Source: JACKJA01 sp050297015
Lineage (GTDB): Bacteria > Pseudomonadota > Alphaproteobacteria > Micavibrionales > Micavibrionaceae
NCBI GenBank assembly: GCA_050297015.1
Contig: JBNKRZ010000007.1
Coordinates: 1-13,861, forward strand
Direction of reading: 5' to 3'
DNA length: 13,861 nt
A program made the position numbers and the translations under genes. The notes under the pieces were generated by a model. It was not told the origin of the DNA. It made no database searches and saw only the letters and a program-made list of their open reading frames with translations. Position 1 is the first letter of the stretch. Each line of letters starts with the position of its first letter. Shown here piece after piece: positions 1 to 6,664 of this stretch.

Positions 1-253
1 AATTCTGGATTGGCGGTCTTTGTTATTTCTTGCTCTACATAACTCTAATTTTACATAATGCGGCACCAGGGGAAAAGGAAGGGGGTGCCTCCGTTTCTCC
101 GTTTCTCCGTTTCTCCGTTTCTCCGTTTCTCCGTTTCTCCGCTCATCCGCGTAAGAGGGGGCGGACAAATACCGTTCACGCCAAGCGCGCAAAGTCCTGC
201 AAAGGCCGCATAAGAAGAATAACAAAGCTTTGCGGTCTTTCCTTTTTTTTCTC
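1..253. repeat. compound intergenic repeat block, copy 1, with 8-bp tandem array
   Basis: This block is nearly identical to 10188-10426, apart from a few substitutions and the number of tandem units. It contains a TTTTACATAAT motif (49-59) and a tandem array of the 8-bp unit GTTTCTCC with six perfect copies at 93-140 followed by a degenerate seventh. An inverted repeat follows: CGTTCACGC at 173-181 pairs with GCGTGAACG at 264-272, and GCAAAGGCCGC at 199-209 nearly pairs with GCGACCTTTGC at 255-265. The open frame across the block translates to a low-complexity repeat and is not a credible gene. The block probably begins left of the window, because the second copy is preceded by half of a GTCATTGCGAGG repeat. 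Confidence 0.85.
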
Positions 254-299
254 TGCGACCTTTGCGTGAACGATTAGGGAGGGGGTCGTTTACGGTGTT

Positions 300-375
300 T
301 CATACCCCCCTCCATCCCTCCCCCTTAAAAGGGGGGAGGGATGGATGGTGCTCCCCTTAAAAGGGGGAACGATCA
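300..375. repeat. CCCCCTTAAAAGGGGG-type hairpin repeats
   Basis: A strong palindrome at 311-345 has arms CCATCCCTCCCCC and GGGGGAGGGATGG around a TTAAAA-containing loop. A second partial copy, CTCCCCTTAAAAGGGGG, lies at 351-367. Related motifs occur at 12274-12290 and 12480-12505. This is a typical dispersed bacterial intergenic repeat. It could form a hairpin in RNA but has no U-tract, so I do not call it a terminator. Confidence 0.7.
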
Positions 376-404
376 TATGAATTCAGACGATGACGGGGGC
401 TTTA

Positions 405-758
405 CTATGCAGGTCGCGGTGCGGGTTGCTTGGGGGCGACAATGATCGTATTTTTCGGCGCGAACGTGCAGTGCGTTTCGACTTCGGATTTGTGGAAATA
501 TTCTTCATCGCCGTGCGGTGTCAGAAGGACATATATGTCGAGCCCGTCTCTTGGGCGCATGGTGTGGCCGTAGACTTGGTAAACAGGGTGCTCACCGTCA
601 AAGCCACCGCTTTGTGACGGGCAAATAGTCGTTCCTAAATCAAAACGGAAACGGTGGTTTTTATGGGGGTCCGTCACGAGTTTTCCGAACAAAGGGCTGT
701 CAGAAAGGTCACTTAAAACGGCTTGTTTAAAGTGAAATAAAATATCCGGCGTATGCAT
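405..758 (-). CDS. hypothetical protein, 117 aa
   Basis: I do not recognise this protein. It lies antisense to the tail genes and diverges from tail tubular protein A across an 85-bp gap. The start is supported by an AAAAGGAC ribosome-binding site about 9 bases upstream of the ATG. The protein is soluble-looking, with no signal peptide or membrane segment. The first half has many charged and aromatic residues (DPHKNHRFRFDLG), and the centre holds a PRDGLDIYVLLTPHGDEEY segment. The C-terminus is a proline-rich tail (APKQPAPRPA). Base composition is more mixed than in the GC-rich structural genes. It is one of four antisense inserts in the cluster, which suggests moron or cargo status rather than a virion part. 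The good start signal argues that it is real. Confidence 0.6.
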   Translation of the reverse strand: MHTPDILFHFKQAVLSDLSDSPLFGKLVTDPHKNHRFRFDLGTTICPSQSGGFDGEHPVYQVYGHTMRPRDGLDIYVLLTPHGDEEYFHKSEVETHCTFAPKNTIIVAPKQPAPRPA

Positions 759-843
759 CGCTTAAGTCCTTTTCTTTTTTCAAGTTCGTTCGTGCCCGTT
801 TCTACCATCAAATAAATATTATGTCAATAAAAGGAGTTTTCTC

Positions 844-1413
844 ATGGCTTTATCCGATATTGCCCTATGTTCCCGCGCGCTGATCCGCTTGGGCGTGGCA
901 CCGATTACATCATTTTCCGACGGCACAGCGGAGTCCGAAATTGCGGGCGCGCTGTTCGCCCCGGCGCGCGATGCGCTGCTCTCCGCCTATAGCTGGAGCT
1001 TTGCGACCGGGCAGGCGGCCTTAACGCCGTTGGCCGAGGCACCGGTCGCCGATTACGACAATGCGTTTCAGCTGCCCAATGATTACTTGCGGGCGCTCAG
1101 TGCCGGGACAGCCGGGCGAGGGCGGGGCGTGAATTTCCGTATCGCCAGAGGCGCGCTGCATACCGATGTGAGCGATGTAACGCTGACTTACATTTTCCGG
1201 CCCGTGGAGGAAGAATTTCCTCCCTATTTCGATGCGGCGCTGATTGCCAAGCTGACGGCGGAGTTATGTATACCATTGACGGAAAACACCTCCCGCGCGG
1301 AGACGATGTACCGCCTCGCCGAAAAGGAATACGCCACCGCCCGCCAGATCGACGCGCAGCAAGACAGCCCTGCCGGGATTGAGGATTTCAGCCTGATTAA
1401 TGCGCGGAATTAA
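844..1413 (+). CDS. tail tubular protein A-like (T7 gp11 family)
   Basis: The 189-aa protein resembles the tubular (gatekeeper) tail proteins of T7-like podoviruses, which form the ring joining portal and nozzle. The N-terminus MALSDIALCSRALIRLGV is typical of the family: an N-terminal helix followed by IxSFSDGTAES. Next comes the helix-rich ALFAPARDALLSAYSWSFA segment, then the conserved FQLPNDYLRAL stretch near residue 80. Its length of about 190 aa matches the family. An AAAGGAG site lies at a suitable distance before the ATG at 844. The next gene encodes the nozzle protein, which is the T7 order gp11-gp12. The reading frame is intact with no sign of decay. The family assignment rests on pattern recognition and synteny; an HMM search against tail tubular protein families would settle it. 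Confidence 0.85.
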   Translation: MALSDIALCSRALIRLGVAPITSFSDGTAESEIAGALFAPARDALLSAYSWSFATGQAALTPLAEAPVADYDNAFQLPNDYLRALSAGTAGRGRGVNFRIARGALHTDVSDVTLTYIFRPVEEEFPPYFDAALIAKLTAELCIPLTENTSRAETMYRLAEKEYATARQIDAQQDSPAGIEDFSLINARN

Positions 1414-1425
1414 GGAGATAATGGC

Positions 1426-1509
1426 ATGAGCCGAAGAATATCCCTTTTTAAACACCTCACCCGCTTCGGCGGGTTTTTTGTTGCCCGGAATTTGTTCTTG
1501 TCATTCTGA
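1426..1509 (+). CDS. possible 27-aa leader or remnant ORF
   Basis: A short frame opens with ATG at 1426 behind an AAGGAG site that overlaps the stop of tail tubular protein A. It encodes MSRRISLFKHLTRFGG and then a hydrophobic end. It runs straight through the hairpin-plus-T-run at 1459-1479 and stops inside the repeat at 1500. A well-placed ribosome-binding site without a normal gene may be a leftover from the original downstream gene start, before the repeat was inserted. It might also couple translation to the terminator. I cannot assign a function, and expression is doubtful. Confidence 0.2.
   Translation: MSRRISLFKHLTRFGGFFVARNLFLSF
1459..1479 (+). terminator. rho-independent terminator between tubular A and B
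   Basis: ACCCGC and GCGGGT form a perfect 6-bp stem with a stable TTCG tetraloop, followed directly by six T. This is a textbook intrinsic terminator on the + strand. It lies 46 bases after tubular protein A and would reduce read-through into tubular protein B, which is unusual because the two products are needed together. Confidence 0.75.
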
Positions 1510-1570
1510 GCGAAGCGAAGAATCCACAGCACGAAAACAGATCCTTCACTGCGTTCAGGATGATAAATCT
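1498..1570. repeat. inverted TCATTCTGAGCGAAG-type repeat
   Basis: GTCATTCTGAGCGAAGCGAAG, starting at 1499, and the imperfect reverse complement around 1540-1564 (AGATCCTTCACTGCGTTCAGGATGA) form a long interrupted hairpin. The same family reappears at 13829-13860. This is a widespread bacterial intergenic repeat and argues that the locus is chromosomal. Confidence 0.75.
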
Positions 1571-1594
1571 GTTAACTCCATAAGGAAAAATCAC

Positions 1595-3490
1595 ATGTCA
1601 CGTATTCGTCAGGTAAAAACCACTTTTACGGCGGGGGAGGTCTCCCGCACTTTGCTCGGCCGCGGGGATCTGAAAGCGTATGCCAATGGCGCGCTGACCT
1701 TGCGTAATGTCTTTATCCAGCCGACCGGGGGTGTGACGCGCCGTGCGGGGCTGCGCTATGTCGATAGTGCCGCCGGAGCCGGGCGCCTGATCGCGTTTGA
1801 ATTCAACACGGAGCAGACTTATTTGCTGGCCGTCACAGACGGGCAAATCGCGATTTATGCCGATGGCGCGCCGGATACGACGCTGGCCGCGCCGTGGACC
1901 GCCGCACAGATAGAGCAGCTTTCATGGACGCAGAGTGCGGACACGCTGTTATTATGTCATCCGGAGGTGTGGCCGAAAAAGCTGGTGCGCACGGCGGCGG
2001 GGTTCGCGCTGGAGGACTGGGTGTTTTTCGACGATAGCGGCGTGACGCGCCAGCCTTATCACAAATTTGCGGATACGGCTGTGACGCTGACGCCGAGCGC
2101 GGTGACGGGGGCGATTACCCTGACCGCCAGCGCGGACGTATTTGAAAGCGGCCATGCGGGCACGCGGCTGCGGGTCGGCGGGCGCGAAGTTGAAATCACG
2201 GCGTATAACTCCCCCACGGTGGTGAGCGCTACTGTGATTGAGAATTTGGTGGGGACGGAGGCCACGATCGACTGGGAGGAACAAGCTTTCTCACCCGTGC
2301 GGGGCTATCCGGTCTCCGTCGCGTTTCACCAGGATAGGCTTGTGATCGGGGGCAGCCGAGATTTACCCAACCGGCTGTGGTTTTCGAAATCCGGTGATTT
2401 GCTGAATTTCGATCTGGGCACGGGGCTGGATGACGAGGCGATTGAGTTTTCCATCCTCTCCGATCAGGTCAACGCCATCCGGGGCATTTTCTCCGGCCGG
2501 CATTTGCAGGTCTTTACCAGCGGCGCGGAATGGATGGTGACGGGCGATCCGCTCACCCCCACGACGGTGCAGATCAGACGCCAGACGCGCATTGGCTCGC
2601 TCACCGGGCGCTATATTCCGCCCGTGAATGTGGATGGCGCGACGCTGTTTGTCGCCCGGAACGGAGAGCAAATACAGGAGTTTCTTTATACCGATGTTGA
2701 ACAAGCCTATCAGACGACGGATTTGGCGCTGGTCTCGCGGCATATCCTGCCCACCCCGGTGGATCAGGATTTCGACCAAAAGGGCCGGATGCTGTTCGTG
2801 GTGCGCGATGACGGCAAACTCGCCGCGATGACGATATTCCGCGCGGAATCCGTGGCGGCGTGGGCGCTGCATGAAACGCAAGGTACGATCCTGTCCGTGA
2901 GTGTCGTGGGGGATGTGGTCTATGTGTTGGCGCTGCGGGATGGCGTTTATACGATTGAAGAATTCGATGAGAGCCTGAACCTCGATAGCGCGCTCAGCGG
3001 GGAAAGCCAAAATCCGACAACGGGCTGGTCCGGCCTCGATCATCTGGAGGGGCAAACGGTTTCTATCGTGGCCGACGGCGTGGTGCAGGCGGACAAGGTT
3101 GTGGTGTCCGGCGCGGTGACGCTGGATGAGGCAGCCTCCAGCGTTGAAATCGGGCTGGCCTATACGCATATTGTCGAACCCTTGCCGCCGAGTGCGGTGG
3201 AAAGCGGCGGTGCGGGCCGGGCTGTGCGATTGATTGAGGGCGTGTTCCGCATTGAGGATACGGCGGCGCTGCGGCTGGATGTCGGGCGGGGGCTGAAGGA
3301 TATAAGCCTGCGCCAGCTGGGGGAAGACCCGGTTCTGGATGCGCCCGCCCCCCTGACCAGCGGCGATATCCACGTCAAAGCGCTAGGCTGGCAGGCCGAC
3401 GGGATGGACCCGCTCTGGCGGATTGAGCAACAAGCCCCGCTGCCGTTTACGTTACTCAGCGTGACAACGGAGCTGAAGGTGAATGATTAA
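1595..3490 (+). CDS. tail tubular protein B-like (nozzle, T7 gp12 family)
   Basis: The 631-aa protein matches the nozzle-type tail tubular proteins of podoviruses, which form the tail tip through which DNA leaves the particle. The N-terminus has the family signature: TTFTAGEVSRTLLGRGDLKAY, then an NG(A) segment and PTGGVTRRAGLRYV near residues 43-56, then RLIAFEFN and YLLAVTDGQIAIY. A second typical block, FHQDRLVIGGSRDLPNRLWF followed by SGAEWMVTG, lies in the middle. I chose the ATG at 1595 because it has TAAGGA upstream and gives the canonical N-terminus. The frame stays open upstream to a TTG at 1478, but that stretch only translates the intergenic repeat. The stop overlaps the next small ORF at 3483. 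The gene is intact and GC-rich. Confidence 0.88.
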   Translation: MSRIRQVKTTFTAGEVSRTLLGRGDLKAYANGALTLRNVFIQPTGGVTRRAGLRYVDSAAGAGRLIAFEFNTEQTYLLAVTDGQIAIYADGAPDTTLAAPWTAAQIEQLSWTQSADTLLLCHPEVWPKKLVRTAAGFALEDWVFFDDSGVTRQPYHKFADTAVTLTPSAVTGAITLTASADVFESGHAGTRLRVGGREVEITAYNSPTVVSATVIENLVGTEATIDWEEQAFSPVRGYPVSVAFHQDRLVIGGSRDLPNRLWFSKSGDLLNFDLGTGLDDEAIEFSILSDQVNAIRGIFSGRHLQVFTSGAEWMVTGDPLTPTTVQIRRQTRIGSLTGRYIPPVNVDGATLFVARNGEQIQEFLYTDVEQAYQTTDLALVSRHILPTPVDQDFDQKGRMLFVVRDDGKLAAMTIFRAESVAAWALHETQGTILSVSVVGDVVYVLALRDGVYTIEEFDESLNLDSALSGESQNPTTGWSGLDHLEGQTVSIVADGVVQADKVVVSGAVTLDEAASSVEIGLAYTHIVEPLPPSAVESGGAGRAVRLIEGVFRIEDTAALRLDVGRGLKDISLRQLGEDPVLDAPAPLTSGDIHVKALGWQADGMDPLWRIEQQAPLPFTLLSVTTELKVND

Positions 3491-3691
3491 CAGAAAAGGA
3501 GTACGGAATATCCCGGACCTTGGCGTGCCGGAGCAGGGGGGGCTCACCGTCGTGGTGATAACAAAGACAAGTATAACAAGGATCCTTATATGGTAAGAAA
3601 CCCGCCAAATGCAGATATGGATCCAGATTCTGTGATAATAAAGAACCCAAAATACAGGGAAATACTTATACCGCTGGAATGGGGTGTATAA
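3483..3691 (+). CDS. small hypothetical protein, needs -1 frameshift at G7
   Basis: ATG at 3483 overlaps the end of tubular protein B and is preceded by AAGGTG. The zero frame reads MINRKGVRNIPDLGVPEQGG and then degenerates, stopping at 3594-3596 (37 aa). At 3536-3542 there is a run of seven G, phased so that the zero-frame codons are GGG GGG. This is a fit to the X XXY YYZ slippery pattern. A -1 shift there continues in a protein-like frame (hydrophilic, GDNKDKYNKDPY then IIKNPKYREILIPLEWGV) and stops at 3689-3691, giving 69 aa. The site could be a programmed frameshift, a single-base indel or sequencing error in the G run, or a decayed gene. I do not recognise the family. The position fits the small genes between gp12 and gp14 in T7-like phages. 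Confidence 0.5.
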
Positions 3692-3692
3692 T
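3687..3692 (+). promoter_or_regulatory. putative -10 element (TATAAT) before exported protein gene
   Basis: A perfect TATAAT lies about 45 bases before the TTG start at 3738 and overlaps the stop of the small frameshifted ORF. I see no good -35 hexamer at 16-18 bases upstream, so the call is weak. It would give the exported-protein gene its own expression, independent of the tail genes. Confidence 0.35.
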
Positions 3693-3737
3693 AGCTTTTG
3701 GATGATGATTCTCTGATATCCTTGGAGGAGATTAATA

Positions 3738-4232
3738 TTGAAAAGCCGATTTTGTTTATTGCTGCTTTTTGTCGGTATCGGTTTGTTGAACGGTACATCT
3801 TGTGCGCTGGCTGAATCGTATGTTGTCGGCGTACGGCAGATCAATCCGGATGGCCCGGTTCAGGAAACCGTGTGCGGCGATAAGGATGCTTTTTGTTTCC
3901 TTGAACTCGATGTTTTTTCTGATGACAAGATGGTTGAAGACGGGAAAGAGCGTATTGATATTGGTTTCGGTATCAATGTGAATGTTGTCCGCTTTGACTT
4001 CAAGGAGAAAGGGGAAGATCTATCAACCCATCAAGGGTACGGTTCTTATCAAATCATCATCGGCGAAGATATGGTGAAGGGAAAGGTTGTCTTGTATGAG
4101 CCGCACCCACTTTCAAAAACAGATTCGCCTGAAGCCCTTGTTTACAGAGAACCGGTCCGAGAAATAGCAGAACTGGAAATCACCATCCGGCCGGAACAGG
4201 GCGCGGGACAGGCTGGTGATCCTGCGCTTTAG
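3738..4232 (+). CDS. hypothetical exported protein with signal peptide, 164 aa
   Basis: The start is a TTG with a strong GGAGGAG site 7 bases upstream, which decides the start. Residues 1-25 form a signal peptide: KSR charge, a CLLLLFVGIGLL core and cleavage probably after CALA. A cysteine lies at position 22, but the residues before it (GTS) do not make a proper lipobox. The mature part is acidic and beta-rich, with a possible disulfide pair (C46 and C53, VCGDKDAFC). It also has DIGFGINVNVVRFDF and YQIIIGEDMVKGKVVLY strands. I do not recognise the family. Its composition is lower in GC than the tail genes around it. Periplasmic or secreted proteins of this kind in prophages are often morons that change the host envelope, but here that is inference only. 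Confidence 0.7.
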   Translation: MKSRFCLLLLFVGIGLLNGTSCALAESYVVGVRQINPDGPVQETVCGDKDAFCFLELDVFSDDKMVEDGKERIDIGFGINVNVVRFDFKEKGEDLSTHQGYGSYQIIIGEDMVKGKVVLYEPHPLSKTDSPEALVYREPVREIAELEITIRPEQGAGQAGDPAL

Positions 4233-4528
4233 GCGCTGCGGTGCGGTTGGCGAAACATAAAATTTTCGGCACGTTTCTCTGCGAAGGAGAGCGAAATAGG
4301 GTGGCGCACAACAAAAAATCCGGTGAAGCGGAGCGGACGCTATTGGATGATTTGTTAGGAAACGCGCTTAAAAGGCTATGAAAGGTTACGAATGGTAAAG
4401 TTTCAAGCCGGGATTGCTCGTAATGTCTATGGGGCGGTTTGCACGCTCTACGTCGTGTTCTGCCGTTTTTGCACCCTCACGTAAAAGTTGGGCATGGTTG
4501 GGTGATGGGGGGTGGTTTATCGTCGCTT
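4233..4528. other. gap between exported protein and RelA-like gene
   Basis: This 296-base gap has no solid gene. It holds the short ORF at 4301-4381 described separately. Its right half (4430-4528) carries two related stretches, GCGGTTTGCACGCTC and GCCGTTTTTGCACCCTC, about 30 bases apart. I see no clear terminator for either convergent gene. It may be a decayed remnant of a former gene. Confidence 0.4.
4301..4381 (+). CDS. possible 26-aa ORF or gene-start remnant
   Basis: A GTG start at 4301 lies 11 bases after AAGGAG and opens a frame encoding VAHNKKSGEAERTLLDDLLG and six more residues, ending at TGA 4379-4381. The peptide looks like the N-terminal helix of a longer protein. I found no clear continuation in another frame. 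It may be a truncated gene start or chance. Confidence 0.2.
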   Translation: MAHNKKSGEAERTLLDDLLGNALKRL

Positions 4529-5506
4529 TTAAAGATCTAAACGGGGCGCAGAAGAAACGCGGCGTGGCGTGAAGTCCAGTTCGTGCCCTATTTCGCTTTC
4601 CAGTTTACCGATAAGCATGTTCGTATGATAAGAAATTAATGTAATTTCATCGGGCTGTTTGTATATGAGCCCTTGCGCTTTTGTTTTGTTATTGGCCTCC
4701 AGAACGGCGGTGTCGATTTTTTCAAGAGCGTCTTTTAGCCCGTCCAGTATGATTCTTTCTGGAGCGCTATGTCGGCTGTCTTTTTTGTAGAAGCTATGTT
4801 GATAGTCATTGCGCGCGTTTTCTAATTGGAGCAGGTCGGCATTATAGGCCAGCGTGTCGTAAAGGGTTTTGCGCGCATTATCCAGATACCCCAGTGCGGC
4901 TTTAACCTCCGGTGCGGCCTTGGCGTTTTTCTGGGCCAGCATGGCTTTAACATCATTATTGATGTCGTAGACTTTATGGGTCAACTCGGCAACCGCTTCG
5001 AGGTCTTTATGGACCACCTGTATTTCAGAAAAGTGCAGCGTGCCCTTTCCTGTGCGGGTGCGGATAATAATGTCCATGTTTCTGAACCCTGTTTCCTCTA
5101 CGGGTTCGTTAAACCGATTTTCGACACATTCGATTTCGGTGTTATGCACATCTGAGAGATATTTCAAGAATTTTTTGCCCAAAGGGTGGTGTTCATTCAG
5201 CAGATTTTGCAAAAGACGGATCTCATCGACGAAGGATGCGATAATCTTTCCGCGGTTCAGATCAGCTATTTGTTGAGGGTCTCCATCGTACTTTTCTATG
5301 ATTTTATTCAAGAGCTTACTGAGTTTTTTTTGAGGGCCCAGAAAGACATCTTCTTCATTAAGGGTAAGAGCTTCTTTGAATGCTCTTAAGGCTTTGTTTA
5401 AACGTGAACGGTGCTGTTGCCCGTGGTTGAAGAGCAACGTAACGTTATTACCATTCAGCTTCCTGGCTGCGCAGGGTTGTTTGATATCGTCTCTGTCTGT
5501 TGTCAT
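4529..5506 (-). CDS. RelA/SpoT-like nucleotidyltransferase domain protein, 325 aa
   Basis: The central region resembles the Rel/Spo synthetase fold found in alarmone synthetases, toxSAS toxins and polymorphic-toxin C-termini. In order: GPQKKLSKLLNKI (57-69), where alarmone synthetases carry an RxK...S...K nucleotide-binding stretch; YDGDPQQIADLNRGKII (73-89) with the metal-binding Asp D82; ECVENRFNEPVEETGFRNMDI (126-146), matching the family's RF..P...GYRDI block; SEIQV (160-164) with E161 and Q163; and H177/Y180 in LTHKVYD. The first Arg of RxK is not evident. The HD hydrolase and TGS domains of full RelA/SpoT are absent. The C-terminal ~140 aa are charged and helical, of unknown role. It lies antisense between structural genes, with its own putative promoter, fitting moron or defence cargo. 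Substrate (ppGpp, pppApp or tRNA pyrophosphorylation) cannot be told from sequence. Confidence 0.75.
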   Translation of the reverse strand: MTTDRDDIKQPCAARKLNGNNVTLLFNHGQQHRSRLNKALRAFKEALTLNEEDVFLGPQKKLSKLLNKIIEKYDGDPQQIADLNRGKIIASFVDEIRLLQNLLNEHHPLGKKFLKYLSDVHNTEIECVENRFNEPVEETGFRNMDIIIRTRTGKGTLHFSEIQVVHKDLEAVAELTHKVYDINNDVKAMLAQKNAKAAPEVKAALGYLDNARKTLYDTLAYNADLLQLENARNDYQHSFYKKDSRHSAPERIILDGLKDALEKIDTAVLEANNKTKAQGLIYKQPDEITLISYHTNMLIGKLESEIGHELDFTPRRVSSAPRLDL

Positions 5507-5549
5507 TGCTCTTCACCCCTTATTATTCTTTTTTAGCTCAGGAATAATA

Positions 5550-5578
5550 ATTTAACATAATAAATGACGGGAATGCAA
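5550..5578 (-). promoter_or_regulatory. putative sigma70 promoter for RelA-like gene
   Basis: Read on the minus strand, TTGCAT (5573-5578) and TTAAAT (5550-5555) are separated by exactly 17 bases and lie about 45 bases before the ATG at 5506. The surrounding DNA is strongly AT-rich. An independent promoter would let the gene be expressed when the phage late genes are silent. A GGGGTGAAGAG stretch before the ATG may serve as the ribosome-binding site. Confidence 0.45.
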
Positions 5579-5765
5579 ATTTCATAAGTTCATTTATTCT
5601 TATTTAAAAGTTGGCATATTTTCCATTTGCTGCGCAAGGGGGAAAGTAAGAAATCCTCAGAAATATGCATAACTCGTGACTACAGTATCTAATTTTGTAA
5701 TTTTTGTTCGGAGGACTTCTGAAGATATGTCCCACGTGCTTCCTTCGTCACCTCCGCGCTTTCTA

Positions 5766-5792
5766 CGTCATTCCTGTGAAGGCGGGGATCCA
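5766..5792. repeat. CGTCATTCC...GGCGGGGATCCA intergenic repeat
   Basis: This single copy resembles the common chromosomal repeat GTCATTCCCGCGAAGGCGGGAATCC. It is related in style to the hairpin pair at 10442-10551. Confidence 0.55.
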
Positions 5793-5877
5793 TGGGAAAC
5801 AAAAAGCAAAATATCATCTTTTTTTTGGGGGATGTATATTTTACATAATCCGATCCTAGAGAGAAAGGGAGAGAAGC

Positions 5878-5924
5878 TTCTCCGTTTCTCCGCTTTTTCG
5901 CTTCTCCGGTCCTCCGGTCCTCCG
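5878..5924. repeat. degenerate TCTCCG/CCTCCG tandem array
   Basis: CTTCTCCG, TTTCTCCG, CTTTTTCG, CTTCTCCG, GTCCTCCG and GTCCTCCG follow one another in 8-base steps, then GCGTAAAGAGG. This is a diverged relative of the arrays at 93-140 and 10280-10311. It too is preceded by TTTTACATAAT. Confidence 0.65.
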
Positions 5925-6059
5925 CGTAAAGAGGCAAGTGCTATCTATTTTATATAATGCGGCCCTTGAGGCGGGGGTGGGATTTATCAATGCGGGGTGG
6001 AACTTATCAATTTTGCGACAAGGGTTGTGACAAGATGTCTAACAAGAAAGGAAAATATC

Positions 6060-6614
6060 ATGGGAACTTTAACACCGGTTTTGCAGTATGCGTCTCTCAT
6101 TAAGGGCGGGGCAGATATGATATCGGGCGCGGCCGGGAATGAGGCGGCGTATCGTGAGAGTGCGAATTCTCAGGCGCTGGCCCTCAAACAGCTTAAACAA
6201 ACGCAGGCGGAGCATTTGCGCCAGATGCAGGAAAATGCCGCGCGGGAGCGGGAGAAAATCGCCGCCAATGCGAGCGCTGCGGAAACGGAGCGCCGGGCGG
6301 CGTTGAAACGGGCGGTGGCGCGCCAGCGGGCGGCTTATGGCGCCAGCGGGATCGGCAACCAGCTTGACGGCTCGAACGAGGCGGTGCTGCTCGGCCTGTT
6401 TAGTGAAAGCGATTCCGAACGCGCCGCACGGGAAAAACTGGATACCCTGCGCACCGCCGCGCTGGATCAGGATATCACCCAGCAAAAACGCCTGAACGTC
6501 TTGCAGGCCTCACAGCTCAAAGAAAAACAAAAGCTGGATGATCTTTCATCCGGTATAGGGCGCGCTTCGAATGTGATTGATGCGGTGGCCGGTTTCGGCT
6601 CTTTGTTTGGATAG
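6060..6614 (+). CDS. putative internal virion (DNA-ejection) protein, T7 gp14-like
   Basis: The 184-aa protein is Ala-, Glu- and Gln-rich and mostly helical. A hydrophobic-tinged N-terminus (LTPVLQYASLIKGGADMISGAAG) is followed by a long coiled coil at about residues 30-92. Then comes AYGASGIGNQLDGSNEAVLLG (92-112), a stretch typical of podovirus internal virion or injection proteins. A second coiled coil (115-162) and a glycine-rich hydrophobic tail (VIDAVAGFGSLFG) complete it. The ATG at 6060 has GAAAGGA upstream; the frame stays open to a GTG at 5997 but lacks a site there. Its place before the fibre gene matches gp14-gp17 order in T7, though gp15/gp16-like proteins are absent here. The family call is by architecture and synteny, not by a catalytic motif. 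Confidence 0.6.
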   Translation: MGTLTPVLQYASLIKGGADMISGAAGNEAAYRESANSQALALKQLKQTQAEHLRQMQENAAREREKIAANASAAETERRAALKRAVARQRAAYGASGIGNQLDGSNEAVLLGLFSESDSERAAREKLDTLRTAALDQDITQQKRLNVLQASQLKEKQKLDDLSSGIGRASNVIDAVAGFGSLFG

Positions 6615-6664
6615 GCCGCGCTGCGCTTCGTTTTTTCTTATTTCCCAACATTGCAGGAGTTACT

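Larger units (their letters stand above)
5507..6059. other. intergenic region with promoter and several repeats
   Basis: This gap has an AT-rich part (5520-5620) with a putative promoter for the RelA-like gene. It also has a CGTCATTCCTGTGAAGGCGG-type repeat at 5766-5792, a TTTTACATAAT motif at 5839-5849 and a degenerate TTTCTCCG/GTCCTCCG array at 5878-5924. A TTTTATATAATGCGG variant follows near 5950. Open frames here translate only repeats. No gene is supported. Confidence 0.6.

Noticed and set aside
93..140. Short repeats considered as a CRISPR array
   Set aside because: Unit is 8 bases with no spacers; it is a simple tandem array.
30..269. 79-aa frame with repeated SVSPFLRF residues, and the similar frame at 10238-10432 on the other strand
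   Set aside because: They only translate the 8-bp tandem array and the flanking repeat block.
1478..1594. N-terminal extension of tubular protein B from a TTG
   Set aside because: It translates the terminator tail and the intergenic repeat; the ATG at 1595 gives the family N-terminus.
2363..3373. 336-aa antisense open frame
   Set aside because: Shadow of the tubular protein B gene; His/Arg/Gln-rich composition typical of antisense to GC-rich codons, and the + strand gene has family motifs.
3452..3844. 130-aa antisense frame
   Set aside because: No start signal, odd Ile/Tyr/Arg-rich composition, and overlaps the + strand small gene and the signal-peptide gene, both with ribosome-binding sites.
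5676..5957. 93-aa open frame and its antisense partner
   Set aside because: Both run through several intergenic repeats without ribosome-binding sites or protein-like sequence.
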